A stretch of DNA of 13,236 bases from Metarhizobium sp039808465 (GTDB lineage: Bacteria > Pseudomonadota > Alphaproteobacteria > Rhizobiales > Rhizobiaceae): assembly GCA_039808465.1 (NCBI GenBank), contig JBDHTA010000119.1, positions 1-13,236 of the forward strand, written 5' to 3'. Positions 1 to 6,957 of the stretch are shown in pieces. How positions within the stretch are numbered: the stretch's first letter is position 1; each line of letters begins with the position of its first letter. Under the pieces are notes generated by a model. It had not been told where the DNA came from. It did no database searches and worked only from the letters and a program-made list of their open reading frames with translations. The translations under genes were made by a program, and so were the position numbers.

Positions 1-849
1 AGCGTCACCTCGGCGGCCGAACGGCTGAACCTCACGCAACCGGCCCTGTCGCGGCAGATACAGCGGCTCGAGCAGGAGTTTGGCCTGACGCTGTTCGAGC
101 GCAGCGGCCGCAACCTGCGCCTTTCGGTGCAGGGAGACCGGCTGCTGGCCGGCGCGCAGGCGGTTCTGGCCGCCAGCAAATGCCTGCACGACAGCGTGAC
201 GGAAATGCGCGAAAGCGAATGCGGCCTGTTGCGGGTCGGCGCCTGCTCTCAGGTGATCGAGCGCCACATGACCGAACTCCTGCCCGCCTGGAAGCGGGAC
301 AACCCCAATATCGACATCCGGCTGGAGGAAGGCGGCGGCAGCGAGCTGGCCCGCCGCCTCGACGACAACGAGCTGCATCTGGCGATCAACGCCCGCCATT
401 TCGCCCGGCCCGACCGCTTCAGCCGCGTCGATATCGGGGCGATGCGCGTGCGCGCCTTCTGCCTTCCCGCCACCTTCGGGCCGGACGAGCCGGGCACAAT
501 CACGCTGGCGCAGCTTTGCCGCCAGCCGCTGCTGCTGCTCAACCGCAGGCATTTCACCCGCGAGCTGCTGGATACCGCCTGCCAGGCCGAAAGCTGCCTC
601 GCGCAGCCGACGCTGGAATCCGGCTCGCCGCACACATTGCTCGCCATTGCCAGGGGCAGCGGCGGCGTCGCCGTGGTGCCGCATCTGGGCGCGGGCGCGG
701 CGGAAGGGCTGGTCGCCCACGACATCCTGCACCGGGGCAAGCCGCTCGATTTCGAGATATCGGCCATCTGGTCCTCGGCCATGCCGCTGCCCGGCTACGG
801 CCAGCGCTTCATCACCTATCTGCGCGAGCGGCTGCTGCCATCGGTGTGA
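1..849 (+). CDS. LysR-type transcriptional regulator (5' end missing)
   Basis: The reading frame is open from base 1 to the TGA at 847-849 (282 visible residues), so the gene starts upstream of the window. The first residues are the end of a LysR winged helix-turn-helix: 'SAAERLNLTQPALSRQ' followed by 'LEQEFGLTLFER', which is the classic recognition helix and wing. A linker helix and a two-lobed effector-binding domain (about residues 75-280) follow. LysR proteins are usually near 300 residues, so only about 15-20 N-terminal residues should be missing. The GTG at 127 lies inside the DNA-binding domain and is not the true start. These proteins bind DNA as tetramers and respond to a small metabolite. 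The usual target is a divergent gene to the left, which is outside the window, so its target is unknown. It converges with the ABC importer operon. Family call is firm; ligand is unknown. Confidence 0.93.
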   Translation, partial: SVTSAAERLNLTQPALSRQIQRLEQEFGLTLFERSGRNLRLSVQGDRLLAGAQAVLAASKCLHDSVTEMRESECGLLRVGACSQVIERHMTELLPAWKRDNPNIDIRLEEGGGSELARRLDDNELHLAINARHFARPDRFSRVDIGAMRVRAFCLPATFGPDEPGTITLAQLCRQPLLLLNRRHFTRELLDTACQAESCLAQPTLESGSPHTLLAIARGSGGVAVVPHLGAGAAEGLVAHDILHRGKPLDFEISAIWSSAMPLPGYGQRFITYLRERLLPSV

Positions 850-865
850 AGCCTTCCCGCCTCAA

Positions 866-1936
866 CTAGATCTCCACCCTGTCGCCCGTCGCGCTATCGA
901 ACATGTGCAGCCTGTCCGCCGCGACATGCAGGGTGACGCTGTCCCCCGCCGCATGGCTCACCCCGTCGGCGGTGCGGGCGACGATGCGCCCCTGCGCGGT
1001 GGCGACGGACCAGAGCTTTTCATGGCCGAGATTTTCCACGCCCTCGACGATGCCCGTGATGGAAGGGCCTTCGCCCGCGCCAAACCGCACATGCTCCGGG
1101 CGGATGCCGACCGTCAGCATGGCGGGCAGATGGCTTGCGCCGGGCAGCGTCAGGGCGCCGATGCGGATGCTGCCGCCCTCCGCGCGGCCCTCGAAGAAAT
1201 TCATCGGCGGCGAGCCGATGAACCGGGCGACAAAGAGGTTGGCGGGACGGTGATAGACCTCTTCCGGCGTGCCGAACTGCATGAGGTTCGAGCGGCCCGC
1301 CTGCTTCAGCGGCGCCAGCACGGCGATGCGGTCGCCCATCGTCATCGCCTCGACCTGGTCATGCGTGACGTAGATCATGGTCGAGCCCAGCTCCCGGTGC
1401 AGCCTGCTCAGTTCATGGCGCATGGCGGCGCGGAATTCGGCGTCGAGGTTGGAAAGCGGCTCGTCGAACAGGAAGACGGCGGGCTTGCGCACGATGGCGC
1501 GGGCCAGCGCCACGCGCTGCCGCTGGCCGCCGGAAAGCGCGCCCGGGCGCTTGTGCAGGTGATCCTGCAAGCCGACCATGCGCGCCACCTCCGCCACGCT
1601 CGCCTCGATCCTGCCCTTCGGCTCGCCGCGCAGCCGCATGCCGAAGGAAATGTTGGCGGCGACCGACATATGCGGAAACAGCGCGTAGTTCTGGAACACC
1701 ATGGCGACATCGCGCCTTGCCGGATCGACATCGTCGACGGCGCGCCCGCCGATGGAGACGGTGCCGGAGCGGCCCTCCTCCAGCCCGGCGATCAGGCGCA
1801 GCGTCGTCGACTTGCCGCAGCCGGACGGGCCGACGAAGACGACGAACTCGCCCGCCTTGATATCGAGATCGAGATTGCGGACGACATCGACGGAGCCGTA
1901 GGAGATATCGACAGCTTTCAGGGAAACGGCGGACAT
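866..1936 (-). CDS. CUT1-type sugar ABC importer ATPase (MalK/UgpC-like)
   Basis: This 356-residue ATP-binding subunit powers carbohydrate import at the inner-membrane face. Visible motifs in order: Walker A GPSGCGKST at residues 36-44, Q-loop around Q82, signature LSGGQ at 134-138, Walker B VFLFDE at 154-159, D-loop SNLD, and H-loop His192 in 'VTHDQVEAM'. A C-terminal regulatory OB/TOBE domain (about 240-356) includes 'GIRPEHVRFG', as in MalK/UgpC. The stretch between 'IAVL' and 'QFGTP' (about residues 207-219) is some six residues longer than in typical MalK proteins. The start at 1936 is preceded by AAGGA about nine bases upstream. It is the last gene of the importer operon, 42 bp after permease 2. 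Family and role are secure; the transported sugar cannot be read from the sequence. Confidence 0.95.
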   Translation of the reverse strand: MSAVSLKAVDISYGSVDVVRNLDLDIKAGEFVVFVGPSGCGKSTTLRLIAGLEEGRSGTVSIGGRAVDDVDPARRDVAMVFQNYALFPHMSVAANISFGMRLRGEPKGRIEASVAEVARMVGLQDHLHKRPGALSGGQRQRVALARAIVRKPAVFLFDEPLSNLDAEFRAAMRHELSRLHRELGSTMIYVTHDQVEAMTMGDRIAVLAPLKQAGRSNLMQFGTPEEVYHRPANLFVARFIGSPPMNFFEGRAEGGSIRIGALTLPGASHLPAMLTVGIRPEHVRFGAGEGPSITGIVEGVENLGHEKLWSVATAQGRIVARTADGVSHAAGDSVTLHVAADRLHMFDSATGDRVEI

Positions 1937-1978
1937 GGCTTTTTTCCTTGATTGACCGGAAGGGGTATCGGGGGCTGC

Positions 1979-2806
1979 TTACTTGACCGCGCCGAGGCTG
2001 AGGCCCTGCACGATGCGCCGCTGCGCCAGAATGGCAAACAGCGCCATGGGCAGGATGATGATGATCGAGGCGGCGGACATCGCCCCCCAGTCGATGGAGG
2101 CGTAGCCGCGAAAACCGGCGACGGCGAGCGTCACGGTCTGGGCCTTCTCGAAGGTCAGCGCCAGCGCGATGGTCAGCTCGTTCCACATCTTGATGGAATT
2201 GAGGATGACGGTGGCGGCGATGCCGGGCGCGGCGATCGGCACATAGATCGTCCAGACGATGCGCAGGGTGCTGGCGCCCTCCAGCCGCGCGGCTTCCGCC
2301 AGCGCCTCCGGAATATCGGCGAAGAAGGCGCGCAGCAGCCAGATGGTGAAGGGCAGCGTGAACACCTGATAGATCAGCGCCAGCCCGATCACGGTGTCGT
2401 AAAGGCCGATGGACTGGAACAGCACGTACATCGGCACGATGAACAGGAATTCCGGCAGCATGTAGGAGATCAAAAGCCAGATCAGGATCGTGCGCCGCCC
2501 CGGCACATGCTTGCGGTTGAGGTAATAGGCGGCGGGAATGCCAGCCGCCAGCGCCAGCACGTTGCCGATGGCGCAGACGATCAGACTGTTGAAGAAGGCG
2601 CCGGAAAAGCCCGTGGAGGACCAGGCCTTGCCGAAATTCTCCCACACCGGCGAGAAGAACCAGACCGGCGGCATGGCGAAGGCGTCCATGCGGGTTTTCA
2701 GCGCGATGGTCAGGATCCAGAAGATCGGAAACAGCGAGACGGCGACGGCGGCAATCGCGACCGCATAGGGCCAGAGCGCGCGGCGGGCGGAAGCGGAGGC
2801 GGTCAT
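1979..2806 (-). CDS. Carbohydrate ABC importer permease, MalG/UgpE type
   Basis: This is a 275-residue inner-membrane permease of the CUT1 family. I take the ATG at 2804-2806, because it overlaps the TGA of the upstream permease as ATGA (2803-2806), a sign of translational coupling. The open frame extends further upstream, but there it lies inside permease 1 in the wrong frame. About six hydrophobic segments are visible: around residues 13-35, 72-92, 107-130, 138-160, 185-203 and 243-263. The cytoplasmic EAA loop reads 'EAARLEGAS' at about 171-179 and is the docking site for the ATPase. MalG-type subunits are normally about 275-280 residues, so this one is complete. It works as a heterodimer with the permease encoded just upstream. 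Confidence 0.95.
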   Translation of the reverse strand: MTASASARRALWPYAVAIAAVAVSLFPIFWILTIALKTRMDAFAMPPVWFFSPVWENFGKAWSSTGFSGAFFNSLIVCAIGNVLALAAGIPAAYYLNRKHVPGRRTILIWLLISYMLPEFLFIVPMYVLFQSIGLYDTVIGLALIYQVFTLPFTIWLLRAFFADIPEALAEAARLEGASTLRIVWTIYVPIAAPGIAATVILNSIKMWNELTIALALTFEKAQTVTLAVAGFRGYASIDWGAMSAASIIIILPMALFAILAQRRIVQGLSLGAVK

Positions 2807-3666
2807 GCCTTTTCTCCATCGTCGGTGTCGATCATCAGGTAGATGATGCAAAGCGTCAGGATGATCAGCGAGAAGACGACGGCGATCGCCGCGGACTCGC
2901 CGAACTTGTAGGACTTGAAGGCCGTCTGGTAGGCGAGCGTCTGCACGCTTTCGGTGGCGCGCAGCGGCCCGCCGCCGGTGGTGCCGAAAATGATGTCGAA
3001 GACCTTCAGCGTATCGATGGCGCGGAAGATGACGATGGTGATCAGCACCGGCTTCAGCATCGGCAGCGTGACGTGGCGGAAGGTCTGGAAGGGCGTCGCG
3101 CCCTCCAGCCTCGCGGCCTCGAAGGGTTCGGCGGGCAGGCTTTTCAGCGCCGAGGAGAGGATGATGAAGGTAAACGCCGTCTGCCACCAGGTGTCGATCA
3201 TGATGATCGAGGGCATGGCCGTCGGCACCGTGCCGAGCCAGGCGGGACCGGCAATGCCGACCAGCGACAGCAGGTAATTGACGATGCCAAGCGTCGGATC
3301 GAGCATCACCTTCCAGATCAGCGAGACGGCGATGCCCGACACCATCAGCGGCAGGATCATCAGCGTGCGGATCAGCCCCGCGCCGATGCGGATGCGGTTG
3401 ATGGCGAGCGCCAGCCCGAGGCCGAGCAGCGTCTCGATGACCACCGCGAAGATCGCGAAATAGAAGGTGTTGAACAGCGCCTTCGGAAAGCCGCTGCCCG
3501 ACAGGATGCGCGAAAAATTCCGCAATCCCACGAACTTCGCCTCCGAGCCCCAGTTCCACTGGAGGAGCGAGAGATAACCGGCATAGACGACCGGATAGAG
3601 CGTTCCGGCGGCCAGAAGCACGAGGGCTGGCGCGATCAGCCAGCGGATATGTCTGTCTCGGCGCAT
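2803..3666 (-). CDS. Carbohydrate ABC importer permease, MalF/UgpA type
   Basis: This is a 287-residue inner-membrane permease, partner of the MalG-type subunit. I chose the ATG at 3664-3666 ('MRRDRHIRWLIAPALVLL'), because the first membrane segment then follows directly and AGGA sits about ten bases upstream. A longer frame reaches 3783, but its extra N-terminus is Arg/Pro-rich, spans the intergenic hairpin and overlaps the binding-protein gene, so I reject it. Hydrophobic segments lie around residues 8-33, 68-90, 101-121, 152-172, 204-222 and 258-280. The EAA loop 'EAARLEGATPFQTFRHVTLP' begins near 183. 'FDIIFGTTGGGP' near 223-234 is typical of CUT1 MalF/UgpA permeases. It overlaps the downstream permease gene by 4 bp. 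Confidence 0.94.
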   Translation of the reverse strand: MRRDRHIRWLIAPALVLLAAGTLYPVVYAGYLSLLQWNWGSEAKFVGLRNFSRILSGSGFPKALFNTFYFAIFAVVIETLLGLGLALAINRIRIGAGLIRTLMILPLMVSGIAVSLIWKVMLDPTLGIVNYLLSLVGIAGPAWLGTVPTAMPSIIMIDTWWQTAFTFIILSSALKSLPAEPFEAARLEGATPFQTFRHVTLPMLKPVLITIVIFRAIDTLKVFDIIFGTTGGGPLRATESVQTLAYQTAFKSYKFGESAAIAVVFSLIILTLCIIYLMIDTDDGEKA

Positions 3667-3690
3667 GGTCGATACGATCCTGCTTTGGAG

Positions 3691-3717
3691 AAAACGGGGC
3701 CGGACGCGCCGGCCCCG
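3691..3717 (-). terminator. Hairpin plus T-run between binding-protein and permease genes
   Basis: Read on the minus strand, a perfect 9-bp stem (CGGGGCCGG / CCGGCCCCG, loop of 5) is followed at once by TTTT. It lies 20 bp past the stop codon of the binding-protein gene and before the first permease start. The shape is that of an intrinsic terminator. In binding-protein-dependent importers, such intra-operon hairpins are known to cause partial termination or to protect the upstream mRNA, giving excess binding protein over membrane subunits. That role here is inferred. Confidence 0.65.
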
Positions 3718-3736
3718 GGGGATGACGGGGAACGGC

Positions 3737-5080
3737 CTATTCGAGCGTGTCCTTGACGTTGGTCTGGAGTTCGGCCACCGCATCCTCGGGCGAAGCGCCC
3801 TGATAGATCTGGTGGATGGCGTCGACGATCATCAGCACGACGTCGTTCCAGCCCTGACGGAAGACCGAGGTGGGGCGGGTATGCTGCATCTGCGTCTTCA
3901 CCGCCGCGACATAACCGGCATCCAGCGCCTTGACGTAATCGGCATCGGCCCAGGAGGAGTCACGCGGCGCGCCGCCCGTCGCCACGCCAAGCGCCGCCGT
4001 CATCTTCTTGTTGGTTGCCCATTGCACGAAGAGCCAGGCGGCATCCTTCTTCGGCGAGTTCTTCGCAATCGAAATGCCCCAGGACCAGTGGCCGCTATAG
4101 CCGGTGTCGCCCGTCGAGGCGGGCAGCGGCGCATAGCCGACCTTGCCTGCGATCGCGGAGTTTTTCGCATCCTCGAAACCCGGGCCGAAGACCGAGGCGT
4201 CCACGAAGAAGGCGGCGTTGCCCTGCGAGAAGAAGCGGCTGGCATCCTCCCAGCCATAGGAAAGCGCGCTCGGCGGCCCGGCCTTCAGCAGACCGGCATA
4301 ATAGGAAAGCCCCCTGGCGATACGCGGATCGTCGAAGCGCGGCTTCGACCAGTCGCCGTCGAACCAGATATTGTAGGGCAGATCCGCCGGTTCGCTGCCC
4401 CAGGCGTCGAGCACGATGCCGGTCATGGTATCGACCAGCTCGGCCGAGCGCTTGCCGCGCATGGAGGCGCCGAAGATCTTGCCTTCGCCCTTGGCGCTGA
4501 TCTCGCTGGCGGCGGCGATCAGTTCGTCCATGGTCGCCGGAACCTTGCCGTCGAGATATGTCGCGACCAGATCCTTGTTGTAGAAGAGGGTATAGGCTTC
4601 GAACGAGATCGGGATCGCATAAAGCTGCGGCTCGGGCCCGCCGACGGGGAAGGACGCGCCCGCCCGGAAGCCTTCCGGATAATCGGCGAGATCGTAATCG
4701 GCATCCGTGCGGGCGGCGTCCTCGAGATAGGGCGTCAGCGGCTCGACGACGCCTGCCTCCCACTGCGTGTACAGCGCCGAATCCATCTGGATCATGTAGA
4801 CGTCGGCGACGGAATCGGCCGAACGGACGGCGAGATTCATGCGGTCGGAATAGAGGTCTTCGGCAAAGGCGTCGATCTTGACCTTGATGCCGGTCTGCGC
4901 CTCGAACTCCCCGACATGCTTGCGCAACTCCGCCGTCCACGGATGCTCGCTGAGCAGGACCGTGATTTCCTGCCCGGACTGCTGCTTCCAGTCGATCGCG
5001 TAAGCGCTCGTGGACAGGCCCGCCGGCAGGGCGGAGGCGGCGAGCGCCGCCGCTAACGTGATGAATCCCCTGCGTTTCAT
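3737..5080 (-). CDS. Sugar ABC importer periplasmic binding protein (family 1 SBP)
   Basis: This 447-residue extracellular solute-binding protein of the CUT1 class captures substrate in the periplasm for the two permeases encoded downstream. I chose the ATG at 5078-5080 because GGGAG lies seven bases upstream and the product then begins with a clean signal peptide, 'MKRRGFITLAAALAASA', with likely cleavage after 'SAYA' (residue 28). An in-frame ATG 11 codons upstream would put a charged tail ahead of the signal. The n-region 'KRRGFIT' resembles a twin-arginine motif, so Tat export is possible. The mature domain shows family-typical blocks: 'FEAQTGIKVKID', 'ADVYMIQMD', 'FYNKDLV', 'FSQGNAAFFVDAS' and 'GHWSWGISIAKNS'. 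It is first in the importer operon and divergent from the GMC oxidoreductase gene. Ligand is not predictable from sequence; the locus context favours a sugar or amino-sugar derivative. Confidence 0.93.
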   Translation of the reverse strand: MKRRGFITLAAALAASALPAGLSTSAYAIDWKQQSGQEITVLLSEHPWTAELRKHVGEFEAQTGIKVKIDAFAEDLYSDRMNLAVRSADSVADVYMIQMDSALYTQWEAGVVEPLTPYLEDAARTDADYDLADYPEGFRAGASFPVGGPEPQLYAIPISFEAYTLFYNKDLVATYLDGKVPATMDELIAAASEISAKGEGKIFGASMRGKRSAELVDTMTGIVLDAWGSEPADLPYNIWFDGDWSKPRFDDPRIARGLSYYAGLLKAGPPSALSYGWEDASRFFSQGNAAFFVDASVFGPGFEDAKNSAIAGKVGYAPLPASTGDTGYSGHWSWGISIAKNSPKKDAAWLFVQWATNKKMTAALGVATGGAPRDSSWADADYVKALDAGYVAAVKTQMQHTRPTSVFRQGWNDVVLMIVDAIHQIYQGASPEDAVAELQTNVKDTLE

Positions 5081-5267
5081 GCTTCTGCTCCCGGTTGTTT
5101 CAACGACATGCATCTAAGTTGACCGCTTGACAACTTGTTACTACATGTTAAACAGTAGCTAACACAGCCTCAAATCGCTGTCCAGCCCCTTCCGGGAAAA
5201 GCTTGAAACGGAAAGGCCGGACGGGACAGGATAGGGCGCCAATCAGGCCCGCAGCCCGGAGACAGAC
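5081..5267. promoter_or_regulatory. Divergent promoter/operator region of the sugar locus
   Basis: This 187-bp gap separates the importer operon (-) from the oxidoreductase operon (+) and must hold both promoters. The segment 5111-5165 is markedly more AT-rich than its surroundings. It holds TTGACC (5119-5124) and TTGACA (5127-5132), either of which could be a -35, but neither has a convincing -10. It also holds a bulged inverted repeat, TGTTACTAC (5136-5144) with GTAGCTAACA (5155-5164), around an ATGTTAAACA core, and AAGTTG/CAACTT arms at 5116-5121 and 5131-5136. Nearer the oxidoreductase gene, TTGAAA (5203-5208) and CAGGAT (5227-5232) form a weak 18-bp-spaced candidate promoter. I could not settle which start sites are used. 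Confidence 0.6.
5134..5159. promoter_or_regulatory. Candidate operator, copy 1 (shared with GntR promoter)
   Basis: This 26-bp stretch, CTTGT-TACT-ACATGTTA-AACAGTAGC, aligns without gaps to 6900-6925 upstream of the GntR/UTRA gene: 19 of 26 positions are identical, including an unbroken ACATGTTA. It coincides with the imperfect dyad in the divergent region. A site repeated at the two places where a local regulator would act is what an operator should look like. That the GntR/UTRA protein binds it is inference. Confidence 0.5.
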
Positions 5268-6866
5268 ATGCCCATCAAGACCCAGGAATTCGACTATGTC
5301 ATCGTCGGCGCCGGTTCGGCGGGCTGCGTGCTGGCCAACCGGCTGAGCGCGGACCCGGCCGTTTCCGTCTGCCTCGTCGAAGCCGGGTCGAGCGACCGCA
5401 GCATCTTCATCCGCATGCCCGCCGCGCTGACCTTCCCGATCGAAAGCGACCGCTACAACTGGAAATTCGAGAGCGAGCCGGAGCCGGAGTTGCATGGCCG
5501 CAGCATCGGCCAGGCGCGCGGGCGCGGCCTTGGCGGCAGCTCCTCGATCAACGGCATGGTGTTCGTGCGCGGCGCGCGGCAGGATTATGACGGCTGGCGC
5601 GATCTCGGCGTCGAGGGCTGGGATTTCGAGGATTGCCTGCCCTACTTCAAGATGCTGGAAAGCTTCGAGGGCGGCCGCGACCCGATGCGCGGCGGCTCCG
5701 GCCCCATCAGCGTCGTGCGCAGCAAGGCCGATCATCCGCTCTACCGGACGTTCCTGACGGCCGGGCAGGAATTCGGCCTGCGCGACGCGGGCGATTACAA
5801 CAGCGGCGCGCAGGACGGCGTCCATATCACGCAGGCGACCATCCGCGACGGCGTGCGGTGCAGCACCAGCCTCGCCTATCTCACCCCGGCGAAAAACCGC
5901 CCCAACCTGACCGTGATGACCGGCTGCCTGGTCGAACGGATCGTTTTCGACGGCCGGACCGCGACCGGCGTGACGCTTTCGCAGCGCGGCGAGCGGCGGA
6001 CGATCCGCGCCGCCCGCGAAACCGTTCTCTCCGCAGGCACGGTCGGCTCGCCGCATCTGCTGATGCTCTCCGGCGTCGGCAGCCGCGACGCGCTGAAGGA
6101 GCACGGCATTGCCGCCATCGCCCACCTGCCCGGCGTCGGCGCCGATCTTCAGGACCATGTGGTCGCGCCCCTGCGCTTCACCTCGCCGGGCGGCGTGTCC
6201 ATCCGCCGCCAGTTGAACATGGCCGGGCGGCTGAAGCTCGGCATCGAATGGCTGCTGTTCAAGCGCGGCCTCGGCGCCACGAATTTCTTCGAGGTCGGCG
6301 CCTTCTTCCAGAGCAGCGGCGCCGTGCCCTATTTCAACATGCAGCACGAATTCCTGCCGTTCCTCGCCGATTTCCAGTCCGGCAAGGTGACGATCTCGGA
6401 CGGGTTCCAGTATTTCGTCAGCCAGATGCGGCCCTACAGCCGCGGCCGGATCGCCCTCAAATCCGCCGATCCCGCCGTAAAGCCGTCGATCCGCTTCAAC
6501 TACCTCACCGACCGGCGCGACACGCTGGAAATGGTCGACGGCATCCGCAAGACGCTGGAAATGGCGCACCAGCCCGCCTGGGACCGCTATCGCGGGCAGG
6601 CCGTCGACACGCCCGGCCTCAAGGCAACGGACAGCCACATCGAGGCATGGCTGCGCACCGTCGCCAATACCGAGCATCACCCGACCAGCACCTGCCGCAT
6701 GGGCCGGGACGATCTCGCCGTCACCGATTCCGCCGGGCGCGTGCATGGCCTTGAAAAGCTGCGCGTCGTCGACGGCTCTATCCTGCCGCGCGTGCCCTCC
6801 GCCAACATCAACGCCCCGATCATCATGGCGGCGGAGAAGATCGCCGCCGCCATGGCGCGGCGCTGA
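5268..6866 (+). CDS. GMC-family FAD-dependent oxidoreductase (choline dehydrogenase-like)
   Basis: This 532-residue flavoenzyme of the glucose-methanol-choline family oxidises an alcohol or sugar hydroxyl. It has no signal peptide or membrane segment, so it is probably cytoplasmic. The N-terminal Rossmann motif is GAGSAG (residues 14-19), with Glu38 to hold the FAD ribose. GMC signature 1, 'RGRGLGGSSSINGMVFVRG', is at about 84-102. Signature 2, 'SAGTVGSPHLLMLSG', is at about 255-269. The active-site pair is His471 ('EHHPTSTCRMG') and Asn515 ('ANINAP'), spaced 44 residues apart as in choline oxidase, so it is of the His/Asn type. The ATG has GGAG eight bases upstream. It is the first plus-strand gene of the locus, divergent from the importer, so it probably acts on the imported compound. 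'Choline dehydrogenase' would be an over-reading; the substrate is unknown and a sugar or polyol is likelier from context. Confidence 0.92.
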   Translation: MPIKTQEFDYVIVGAGSAGCVLANRLSADPAVSVCLVEAGSSDRSIFIRMPAALTFPIESDRYNWKFESEPEPELHGRSIGQARGRGLGGSSSINGMVFVRGARQDYDGWRDLGVEGWDFEDCLPYFKMLESFEGGRDPMRGGSGPISVVRSKADHPLYRTFLTAGQEFGLRDAGDYNSGAQDGVHITQATIRDGVRCSTSLAYLTPAKNRPNLTVMTGCLVERIVFDGRTATGVTLSQRGERRTIRAARETVLSAGTVGSPHLLMLSGVGSRDALKEHGIAAIAHLPGVGADLQDHVVAPLRFTSPGGVSIRRQLNMAGRLKLGIEWLLFKRGLGATNFFEVGAFFQSSGAVPYFNMQHEFLPFLADFQSGKVTISDGFQYFVSQMRPYSRGRIALKSADPAVKPSIRFNYLTDRRDTLEMVDGIRKTLEMAHQPAWDRYRGQAVDTPGLKATDSHIEAWLRTVANTEHHPTSTCRMGRDDLAVTDSAGRVHGLEKLRVVDGSILPRVPSANINAPIIMAAEKIAAAMARR

Positions 6867-6899
6867 CGGCCAGCCAACCGGCCGGGGCGCATTTGCCCG

Positions 6900-6925
6900 C
6901 TTGTCCCGACATGTTAGAGACTATC
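6900..6925. promoter_or_regulatory. Candidate operator, copy 2, upstream of the GntR/UTRA gene
   Basis: This is the second copy of the 26-bp element, CTTGT-CCCG-ACATGTTA-GAGACTATC, ending 32 bp before the regulator's ATG. It matches the copy at 5134-5159 at 19 of 26 positions. Its TTGTCC (6901-6906) could serve as a -35, with TATCGG (6922-6927) as a poor -10, so the site would overlap any promoter here. This fits autoregulation by the GntR protein. The dyad seen in copy 1 is much weaker in this copy. Confidence 0.45.
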
Positions 6926-6957
6926 GGCACCAACGCCCTGACGAGAAAGGAAGACCG

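Noticed and set aside
647..1951. 434-codon plus-strand frame over the ATPase gene, and similar long plus-strand frames at 1952-2842, 3073-3756 and 3665-5056
   Set aside because: They lie antisense to ABC transporter genes with intact motifs. Composition is shadow-like and no ribosome sites or family patterns are visible.
3667..3783. Upstream extension of permease 1 to 3783
   Set aside because: It would add an Arg/Pro-rich tail before the first membrane segment, overlap the binding-protein gene and translate through the hairpin.
5116..5138. TTG repeated at 8-bp spacing (5119, 5127, 5135) as a possible iteron or direct-repeat operator
   Set aside because: Only TTGAC is repeated exactly twice and the units are too short to separate from chance in an AT-rich promoter; kept only as part of the divergent region.
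5148..6746. 532-codon open frame on the minus strand, antisense to the GMC gene
   Set aside because: It lies wholly opposite a gene with clear GMC motifs, has no recognisable domain, is rich in Ala/Gly/Arg/His/Asp as expected for a GC-bias shadow, and runs over the divergent promoter region.
6867..6884. CGGCC/GGCCG inverted repeat just after the GMC stop codon as a terminator
   Set aside because: Only five pairs, no T-run, and GC-rich arms of this length are common by chance here.
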